This document shows, piece after piece, positions 56,985 through 64,000 of a stretch of 64,000 nt of DNA; the stretch's first letter is position 1; the number at the start of each line of letters is the position of its first letter. The notes below the pieces were generated by a model that worked only from the letters and a program-made list of their open reading frames with translations, was not told where the DNA came from and made no database searches. The stretch comes from Gonatopus flavifemur (Eukaryota; Arthropoda; Insecta; Hymenoptera; Dryinidae): positions 6,696,001 to 6,760,000 of the forward strand of contig JAFFJZ010000012.1 of assembly GCA_018340375.1 (NCBI GenBank), given 5' to 3'. A program made the position numbers and the translations under genes.

Positions 56985-57205
56985 AAATTCAATATGTACA
57001 TTTATGAATTTTCATAAACTGTGATGAATATCAAAAACGTTGTTTGGAATTTGAGAAATATGTGATTGATTTTCCAATATTCAAATAAATACAGAAATTC
57101 AATATCTACAGTTATGAATTTTCACAAACTGTAATGAATTTCAAAACTTTTGTTTGAAATTCATGAAATATGTGATTGATTTTCCAACATCCAAATATGG
57201 AATAA
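56985..57205. repeat. 110-bp tandem duplication, two diverged units
   Basis: Units start AAATTCAATAT(G/C)TACA at 56985 and 57095. Both contain TTATGAATTTTCA and ATATGTGATTGATTTTCCAA. They are roughly 85% alike. Upstream, at 56790-56870, (G)TCTAGGAAAA(A) words recur about every 14-18 bp. Confidence 0.75.
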
Positions 57206-57375
57206 AATTCATATAGCGCCCTTGAAAATTAATGTACTTTTTTCTATGAACGTATATTAAATTCACAAACATTTTTAACAGTGTATATATATATGTCATT
57301 TTCTCCGCAAGCTTTGAATATTCGTTACCCTGGCTTGAATCAACGGATTATTATGAAAGATGAGTTTTGAGGGAG

Positions 57376-58028
57376 TTCTCCGGGAGAATTCAGGATCAAA
57401 TTAGAAAAATTATTGTCAAGCAGAGCACCAAGGTCGAAGGAATTCGATAATCATATTCGTTGGGACTTATACTCTTATTTATGACAAAAAAAGAACCAAC
57501 TCGAAGTATAAATAAACAACCTTGTAACAACAACGCGAAATTTGACATGGTTTTTTTCTTAAAAAACTTTTATTTTTGATCTGTTTATGACTTATGAGGG
57601 CTCATTTCGTTCCTTGTGAGATTTAAAAAACCTTTACCATGGGGATTTTTTTTATATGAGTCATCATGACACTGTCACACGCTTTTGTTTATTAATAGTA
57701 AAATACATCCCCATAAACAAAAGCGTGTGACATTGTCATGATGACTCATATAAAAAAATCCCCATGGTAAAGGTTTTTTAAATCTCAGAAGGAACAAAAT
57801 GAGCCCTCATAAATCATAAACGGATCAAAAATAAAGATTTTTTAAGGAAAAAATCATGTCAAATTTCGCGTTGTTGTTACAAGGTTGTTTATTTATACTT
57901 CGAGTTGGTTCTTTTTTTGTCATAAATAAGAATATAAGTCCCAACGAATATGATTATCGAATTCCTTCGACCTCGGTGCTCTGCTTGACAATAATTTTTC
58001 TAATTTGATCCTGAATTCTCCCGGAGAA
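57376..58028. repeat. Near-perfect 650-bp hairpin
   Basis: Arms of about 315-317 bp (57376-57692 and about 57713-58028) are inverted copies with roughly ten differences, about 97% identical. The loop is only about 20 bp and begins TAATAGTAAAATACATCC. The outer ends are TTCTCCGGGAGAATTCAGG and its inverse. No flanking duplication or known transposon end was seen. A transcript through it would fold into a very long double-stranded RNA. Confidence 0.92.
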
Positions 58029-58037
58029 GTACCTTAA

Positions 58038-58440
58038 GGGTTTTCGAAGGTGCTGAATCCGAATCTGCTGTCAGAAAACAAATCCAAGATGACGGACGTG
58101 AATTTAGCCATTTCCGCATTTGAGGACAGATTTGTATAAAACATGGGTTCTAGGGGTTTTCGAGGGTGCTGAAACTGAATCCGCAGTCAGAAAACGAATC
58201 CAAGATGGCGGATTCAATATGGTAGACGTGAATTTAGTCATTTTCGCATCTGTGGACAGATTTATATGAAACATGGTTTCTAGGGGTTTTCGAAGGTTCT
58301 GAATCCAAATTTGTAGTCAGAAACCTAATTCAAAATGGTGAATCTGATATGGCGGACGTGAATCGAGTCATTTTCGCATTTGTGGACAGACATTATATGG
58401 AACATGGGTTCTGTAAGTTTTCAGGGGTACTTAATCCAAA
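58038..58440. repeat. About 130-bp tandem repeat, 3-4 units
   Basis: Units start with (G)GGGTTTTCGA(A/G)GGT at 58038, 58154 and 58284, with a degraded start near 58415. Intervals are 116, 130 and 131 bp. Each contains AATCCAAGATG(A/G)CGGA or a variant, GACGTGAATTTAG-like text, TTTCGCAT and GGACAG. The first unit is shorter by one GGCGGATTCAATATGG-like block. Confidence 0.9.
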
Positions 58441-58661
58441 TCTGGGATCGAATTTTCAGGGAAAATAAGAGTTTTGATCTTCCCTTGTACGCTTTTTTGT
58501 TTCCGAGCATTCTTCAAAAGCTCTTTGACGTTATGACAACTCCACTACAGGGAGAATGAAGAAAGTACTTGAACAGTGAAGAAAGTAGTCATTGAAACAA
58601 ATCAAGCGTGAAAATATTCCAATTCTTTCTCAAATCACGCCTAGATGACTTTCCGTTACGC

Positions 58662-59009
58662 CATTGAGAAAAATGTGTTTTGTAGAACTAGCAATGAGAG
58701 CATTGCTGACATTTTATTGTTGAATATAAAATAATTCTTGTTCTTGTAGCAATATATAGTTGTCTTATTAACAATAAAATTGTCAATTCAGCAATTTTAT
58801 TGCTGGTTGATATGTGACAATTCAGTATTGTCATATGTCAACCTACAATAAAAATCGTAAAAATATGACCGTTAACATTGCTGAATTGACAATTCTATTG
58901 TTAACAAGACAACATGTATTGCTATGAGAACAAAAATTATTGTATTTCCAACAATAAAATGCCAACAATTCTGTGATTGCTAGTTCTACGAAACACATTT
59001 TTCTCAGTG
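58662..59009. mobile_element. CACTGAG-end MITE with CAATAAAATTG repeats, 348 bp
   Basis: It runs from CATTGAGAAAAATGTG to CACATTTTTCTCAGTG, with GC duplicated (58660-58661 and 59010-59011). AACAATAAAAT, GTCAATTCAGCAAT and TTGCTGAATTGAC occur on both halves. Confidence 0.85.
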
Positions 59010-59248
59010 GCTCAATTGACTCTCAACTCACGCTCTCGTCGCAATTCCACGCTACATTTTCACCAGGACAGTTGTCCGAATTCTGCAGTTGTTTAGAAAC
59101 ATGTTTCTAAATCATTTGAACATGGTATAAAGGATGGTAGGCAATTAGTTTTAGGTTTTCTGAATGTTACATCAAAAATATTTTGAGTCAAGCGAAAAAC
59201 CGATGAGTGACTTTTCATATATCCCAGGATATCTGAATTGTTGAAGAT

Positions 59249-59400
59249 GCGAGCGAAGCGAGCATATGTAGGCCAAGATTAGTTCAAAATGAGCTAAGCG
59301 AATTTTGAAGGGAGTCGGACTGCGGAGCGAAGCGAAGCAGTCAGGGGGCGGAGCCCTCTGGTTTATCACAGGGTGGAATAGTTGAAAAATGGCTTTTGAA
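59249..59400. repeat. AGCGAAGCGAGC-type low-complexity patch
   Basis: GCGAGCGAAGCGAGC (59249-59263), GAGCTAAGCGAA and GGAGCGAAGCGAAGCAGTC occur close together, followed by the palindrome-like GGGGGCGGAGCCCTC. Variants reappear at 60425-60441, 60741-60755 and 60780-60795 between MITE insertions. Confidence 0.7.
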
Positions 59401-59502
59401 GAAACATTCAAGACATTTTGGAATAAATAAATCAGCAAATAAAATAAATTAATAATAAAAACAAAATTGGAATTCAAAATTGAACATTAAAATATGGGCA
59501 AA

Positions 59503-59698
59503 TGTAACTGTAATTTTTTACAGCCACTTTCTTCTAAATTCTCAGAACAATTTTGGAGAATTCCCAGAAACATGACTGAATTTTCATAATATACTCCGAA
59601 AATCAGTTGAAGTTCTTCAAAATTCAGAGGAAGGTGGTTGTAAAAAATTACAGTCACATTTTCTGAATTTTCATAAGGGATTTTTTTTTATAGTGTTG
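59503..59698. mobile_element. Partial copy of the TTCTGAAAATTCAG-type MITE
   Basis: ACAGCCACTTTCTTCTAAATTC at the left and ACAGTCACATTTTCTGAATTTTC at the right match the interior of 18468-18715. The right end TTTTTTTTATAGTG fits a CACTA-type terminus, and the left end is missing. Confidence 0.5.
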
Positions 59699-60094
59699 TC
59701 TGATTACATCGACTTCTGTTATCAAAGGCAGTGTTGGAAAACTTCTTGATTCATTGAAATATCTTCCGATTTTTGTGTCTGATTCCCGAAATAATGATTC
59801 TAGCCTGAATTTCAACGGTTTTTTTTATAAATAATTTAACGAAAGCTACGATTTTTTGGTTCTTTAATAAATGAACTGTTCTCCTATCGGAGAAATATCA
59901 AATTTCAAAGGCCATTCCAAAGATTGTTTCTATTGAAGGTCCATCATAACCCGAGTAGAAAACTCCCCGGTTAAAAAGTGGCCTATCTTAGGCCCTGTCC
60001 GGGCTTTGTCCGGGCACAGCCCTTCCGACCAGGACCTGAACGGGGCCTGGATGTTTAATTATATATCATATGTTCACATTATTATGCGATCATA

Positions 60095-60295
60095 CACGGG
60101 AAAAAAAATTCGCTATGGTAGATGGGAATTAGCTGTGGTAGCTATTTCGTGTATTTGATATTAGGGAAGCGAAGAAAATTGCTGCAAAAACTAGATTTTA
60201 GCTCCTGTAGCAATAACTTTCGTTGCCACAACTGAAAAATAGCTAACACAGCTAATCTTAGCTATCCACATATCAACCACATGATTTTTCCGGTG
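60095..60295. mobile_element. CACGGG-end GCTGT/TAGCT-type MITE, 201 bp
   Basis: It runs from CACGGGAAAAAAAATTCGC to TTTTTCCGGTG, with TA duplicated (60093-60094 and 60296-60297). It is the best match to 1214-1419. Confidence 0.8.
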
Positions 60296-60447
60296 TACAT
60301 TTATGTCTGCGTCAAGTCTATGCTTACTCTTCGATAGATTTCTCTGAGTCCTCCTTTCTTCCTGAAAATTGCTATTTGGAATATTCAATGGCAAGCGGTG
60401 CGAAAGTCTTTGAATTTAAAAAGTGCAAGCGAAGCGAGCAGCATTTG

Positions 60448-60725
60448 AACGGAAAAAAATAATTAGTCATCATTTGGATAGCTAAGAATTAGCTACGGGA
60501 GCTATTTTTTAGCTGTTATAGCCACTCACCTAGCGATAGTAGCAAGAAACAGCTAAATGATTTGGCTAACCAAATATCAACCACAAAACCTGTGCAGTTA
60601 CAGCTACGATTCCCCACTGCGGGAGCTGAAGAGCAGCTATACGGCTGCAATTTTTTCAGCTACAGCAGCGAAAAAAGGCTGTTGAAAAAGTGAATAGCTG
60701 CTACAGCTATTTCTTTTTTTTCGTG
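60448..60725. mobile_element. ACGGAAAAAAAT-end GCTGT-type MITE, 278 bp
   Basis: The left end AACGGAAAAAAATAATTAG has its first C changed, and the right end is TTTTTTTTCGTG. TG is duplicated (60446-60447 and 60726-60727). The inside has AGCTACGGGAGCT, AGCTGTTATAGCC and CAGCTACAGCAGC words. Confidence 0.8.
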
Positions 60726-60804
60726 TGAAACGGTGAACGGTGAGCAAAGCGAGTGTCCTCGAATAAGAATAGTGCAAGCAAAACGAGCGCCATTTGGAGC
60801 ATTA

Positions 60805-61321
60805 CTCTCTAAATCTGAAAGAGTGAAAAATCGTACTTTTCACTCCACTAAGTGTCAGAAGTGAGCCTGTCCGCTTCGAGTGGAATTTTCACTCATTTCG
60901 AGTGACCTCTCACTCTTTTAGAGTGAAAAATTCACTCTAGCGTCGAAGTGGTTGTGAATTTATAACCTCAAACCTTACGCTGTAAAAAAAATTTGTTGAA
61001 TTCCAAACAAAAATGCTTGGAAATTTACAAACTTGGTTTGGAAAAATAATTTCTGAACCTTTTTTGTAAATTGCCGAACAAAAGTTTGTGAATTCTCAAA
61101 AATCTTCGTGAAATCACAAAATTTTTTGTGACAAACTTTTGTTTGGTAATTTACAAAGAAAGTTTGTGTAAAAAACTGCCAAACTTCTTTGGCAGTTTAG
61201 GAAGTATATTTTTTACAGTGTAGAATATCACTCTAAAAGAGTGGAAATTTCACTCGAAAATTCGACAAGCTCACTTCTGGCTGGCTAAAGAGTGAAATCT
61301 CACTCTAAAGATTTTAGAGAG
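60805..61321. mobile_element. CTCTCTAAA-end MITE with a nested CAC-ended MITE
   Basis: It runs from CTCTCTAAATCTGAAAG to AGATTTTAGAGAG, with TA duplicated (60803-60804 and 61322-61323). Removing 60978-61222 leaves 272 bp, exactly the length of the 47300-47571 copy, to which it aligns in inverted orientation. Confidence 0.92.
60978..61220. mobile_element. C(A/G)CTGTAAAAAAAATTTG MITE, copy 1 (243 bp)
   Basis: It has CGCTGTAAAAAAAATTTG and TTTTTTACAGTG ends and is flanked by TA on both sides (60976-60977 and 61221-61222). AAACTTTTGTTTGG, CAAACTTGGTTTGG and TTTGGCAGTTT words fill the interior. The reference MITE at 47300-47571 shows the empty site with a single TA. Confidence 0.92.
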
Positions 61322-61352
61322 TAGATGGTGAGCAGAGCAATTCTCATTGTAG

Positions 61353-61807
61353 CACGGGGAAAAGTAATTAGCTGTGAGATCACTGTAAAAAATATACTTC
61401 CTAAACTGCCAAAGAAGTTTGGCATTTTTTTACACAAACTTTTTTTGTAAATTACCAAACAAAAGTTTGTAAACATTCAAAAAATTTTGTGATTTCACGA
61501 AGATTTTTGAGAATTCACAAACTTTTGTTCGGCAATTTACAAAAAAGATTCGGAAATTATTTTTCCAAACCAAGTTTGTAAATTTCCAAGCTTTTTTCTT
61601 TGGAATTCAACAAATTTTTTTTACAGTGATGGCCAGTCATTTGTTTAGCCGCAATAGATGATTTTTAGCTCCCGCAGCAAAAGTTTTACTTTCATCAGCC
61701 AAATTTTAGCCGATGTTGCTACAAAATCAGCCGTCCTTTGGATGCTCAAATATTCAGCTATAATAGCTAGAATTCTGCTGGTAGAGCTCAAGAATTTTAT
61801 TTCTGTG
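61353..61807. mobile_element. CACGGGG-end GCTGT-type MITE with a nested MITE
   Basis: It starts CACGGGGAAAAGTAATTAGC and ends AATTTTATTTCTGTG. AG is duplicated (61351-61352 and 61808-61809). Removing the insertion 61381-61630 leaves about 205 bp, the usual size of this subfamily. Confidence 0.8.
61381..61628. mobile_element. CACTGTAAAAAATATAC MITE, copy 2 (inverted)
   Basis: It is the reverse orientation of copies 1 and 3, about 95% alike. AT is duplicated (61379-61380 and 61629-61630). Confidence 0.9.
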
Positions 61808-62074
61808 AGGAGTGCTAACGCAGCACCTGTCAATCTTGAGACCAGTGTTGCAAAATCTCCCGATTTATCGGAGAAAAATTTCAAAAATTACATGGAAAGG
61901 CTGGATTTATCAATACTGAGAAAACAGTTTATAAGTGGAACCAAAGGAACATGGAACGGTGGAAACAGTTGAATATCATTTCCCTTGGTATAGTCTCAAT
62001 ATTCCAGAAGTTCACAGAATTCAATTTCACGAGCATTTTTCATAATTTCGTCTTCACGAATCCATAAGGGATCA

Positions 62075-62595
62075 CTCTCTAAATTCCTTGGAGTCAAAAT
62101 TCACTTCCGAAGAGTGAAAATACTGCAAGTCCAGGAAGACTGAGATTCCACTCTTAAACAGTGACTTGTCACTCCATCACTGTGAAAAAAATTTGTTGAA
62201 TTCCAAACAAAAATGCTTGGAAATTTACAAACTTGGTTTGGAAAAATAATTTCCGGATCTTTTTTGTAAATTGCCGAACAAAAGTTTGTGAATTCTCAAA
62301 AATCTTCGTGAAATCACAAAATTTTTTGAATGTTTACAAACTTTTGTTTGGTAATTTACAAAAAAAGTTTGTGTAAAAAACTGCCAAACTTCTTTGGCAG
62401 TTTAGGAAGTATATTTTTTACAGCGATAAGCGTGAATTCTCACTCCAACAAAGTGAACTTTTAACCCGGTTTAAAAAGTGAAATTTCATCTGCTCTTAAA
62501 AGTGAAATCCTTACTCTAAGAGAATGAAAATTCACGCTTATGGAGTGGAAACTCACTCTTTAGCAGTGGATTTTCACTCCAAGAAATTCAGAGAG
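62075..62595. mobile_element. CTCTCTAAA-end MITE with a nested CAC-ended MITE
   Basis: It runs from CTCTCTAAATTCCTTGG to AAATTCAGAGAG. The right flank is TA and the left flank CA. Without the insertion 62178-62427 it is about 271 bp. The interior is a different subtype from 60805, with CACTCCAA(A/G) ends like the fragment at 32745. Confidence 0.8.
62178..62425. mobile_element. CACTGTGAAAAAAATTTG MITE, copy 3 (248 bp)
   Basis: It has the same orientation as copy 1 and is almost identical to copies 1 and 2. AT is duplicated (62176-62177 and 62426-62427). Confidence 0.9.
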
Positions 62596-62780
62596 TAGGG
62601 AAATTTTTTGCCAATATTGAGCAGTCGAGTCATTGGGGGTGACAAAAACTCATTATCAAAGTTCATGGCATTAAAATTCTTTATTTTCTCTCAAAAATCG
62701 TGGTACCGATTCTTCAGTCCATCTCCTGACTTTCTTATATCCTATCTCCAGATTTGAATTCTCATGGTTTTGCATAGCTG

Positions 62781-63240
62781 CACAGGGAAAAAATTCTTTG
62801 TGACAGCGGAATTGAATTTTGCTGGTTCCCTTTCTCTGGAGCAGTGATCCCAGAATGCGGGAGCTGGCGGCCCCCACCACGCGGTCGGTGGGACACTAAT
62901 ACTGTTTCACCGCGTGTCCGTGTGAACAGAGAAAGTCTATATTCTAGACTTTCTTTCTTTCTCATACGGACGCGCAGTGAGACAGTGTTAGTGTCCCACC
63001 GACCGCGTGGTGGGGCCGCCAGCTCCCGCATTCTGGGATCACTGCTCTGGAGTAACAAATTTCCTGCTGTGACAGCTAAGTGTTGGCTATCACAGAAATC
63101 TTGTTAGCTATGACGGCGATTCTCTAGCTGTGGCACAGCATAGGTATAGAATAGCAAACGAATCTCGCTGCTACCGCTAAAAAGCCACTGTTATAGTTGA
63201 GAAGATTGTCATGCTAGCAAAGAAATTGTTGTAACAGCAA
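62781..63240. mobile_element. GCTGT-type MITE split by a hAT MITE
   Basis: The left end is CACAGGGAAAAAATTC, and TGTGACAGC words continue to 62841. They resume after 63052 with CTGCTGTGACAGC, AGCTATGACGGC and TTGTAACAGC. No right CCGTG end remains. The left part aligns with 43943-44030, which preserves the uninterrupted text. Confidence 0.6.
62842..63044. mobile_element. 203-bp hAT hairpin MITE
   Basis: CAGTGATCCCAGAATGCGGG at the left is mirrored exactly at the right, with arms of about 95 bp and few mismatches, including GGTCGGTGGGACACTAA. CTCTGGAG is duplicated exactly (62834-62841 and 63045-63052). It is strikingly GC-rich compared with its surroundings. Confidence 0.93.
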
Positions 63241-63249
63241 AAAAATCAA

Positions 63250-64000
63250 TTCGAAATTTCCAATCCATCCCTCTTTTTCCTTAAATTGCTGGAAATCTTC
63301 CGCCTTACTCGATATTTCACGAAGATCATTCTACCAGAATCAGGGTTTTCCTTATCTTCGAGTCTCTCCAAAAGCTTTGAAGAAACGAATCGATGAAAAT
63401 GTCTTGTACTAAATTGAACAATGTTAGTCTCTTTACAGAGATTATGAATGTACCGCGCGTTTTCCTAACCGCGGTCCAAGGCTTACGGCAGTATGTATTT
63501 TTCTCGGTCTCATTGGATACGAACAAGAGTTGTAGAGATAAGGTTGTATACGGTACGAGCCGTAGTTGGAAAACCTACGATGGAATATTATTTGCAATCC
63601 GATACTGCAAATTCTGGTTGAAAATAACTGGAATAGTCGCTGGAGCGAATGAAGTTATTATCCATAACATGAACCGGGGTTGGAATCGGGGTTCGTGAAA
63701 TTTTGTCGAAATAAGCGAAAGCGGCTAGGTTGCATCAGGATGGAAAATTACATTCGTTCCCAAGAGAAGCTCTCTATATGCCATTACGTTATTACCCCTA
63801 TGCCAATTATGGAACAAAGTTTCAAAAGGGAGAAAAAGCACGTCTTCTTTAATTGGAAGATTGCACGCACGTTCATGTGTGTACAAGGTACCAACACAGA
63901 AATCTACATAGACCAAACAGACGGCGAGATTGAAAAAGAGAGGAGAAAGAGGGGAGAACGCGAGGGAGTGTGGAGGCGGTGGCGGTGGCAGCAGCAGCAG
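63250..64000. other. Repeat-poor island ending in GGC/CAG repeat
   Basis: No transposon ends were recognised. The last 30 bases turn into GGCGGTGGC and CAGCAG triplets and run off the window, so this may be a microsatellite or the edge of a transcribed, low-complexity exon. The purine-rich run before it (63930-63970) resembles those in the other islands. Confidence 0.4.

Noticed and set aside
59172..59477. 101-codon minus-strand open frame over the AGCGAAGCGAGC patch
   Set aside because: No domain is recognised, and the frame is explained by the absence of stops in the low-complexity patch.
62762..63107. Complementary Arg/Pro-rich open frames on both strands
   Set aside because: They are translations of the two arms of the hAT hairpin MITE.

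Overview
The window looks like one piece of a repeat-rich insect genome, most likely hymenopteran (a low-confidence guess). It is AT-rich eukaryotic DNA with no operons, no ribosome-binding sites and no long coding gene. It carries two decayed mariner copies of types common in insects and dozens of miniature transposons (MITEs). I find no complete host gene. The only credible host coding piece is a 66-bp mini-exon at 40233-40298 (+) with strong splice signals, which would place the window in large introns of a gene running left to right.

Layout. 1-11.5 kb: transposon-dense, with hAT elements, CAC-ended MITEs, a broken mariner (7301-8582) and a 1.5-kb palindrome inside a larger element. 11.8-16.8 kb: a largely transposon-free island with GC-richer and microsatellite DNA, interrupted by one MITE. 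16.8-20.4 kb: a long inverted-repeat element plus MITEs. 20.4-26.7 kb: a second, mostly repeat-poor island. 26.7-37 kb: dense nests of transposons. 37-40.5 kb: island with a long GAC-type repeat and the mini-exon. 40.6-41.8 kb: second broken mariner. 41.8-43.9 kb: island. 43.9-52.1 kb: Russian-doll nests, including a 1.7-kb hAT-type element that carries another element. 52.1-54 kb: purine-rich island and degenerate repeats. 54-63.2 kb: a second copy of the big palindrome, a near-perfect 650-bp hairpin, tandem repeats and the densest MITE cluster. 63.25-64 kb: island ending in a trinucleotide repeat.

The strongest general signal is one superfamily of short elements with ends of the form CACGG(A/G)AAAA or CACTG(A/T)(A/G)AAA. 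Nineteen copies are flanked by matching 2-bp target duplications whose sequence varies (TA, TG, CA, AT, TC, GC, AG). Their interiors are filled with family-specific short repeats. That combination suggests CACTA/CMC-type transposons mobilised in trans, since no source transposase is visible here. Several nested insertions can be proved from the window itself, because related copies preserve the empty site. Five hAT-type elements have exact 8-bp duplications.

All assignments come from reading the sequence by eye. Boundaries without a stated target duplication are approximate.
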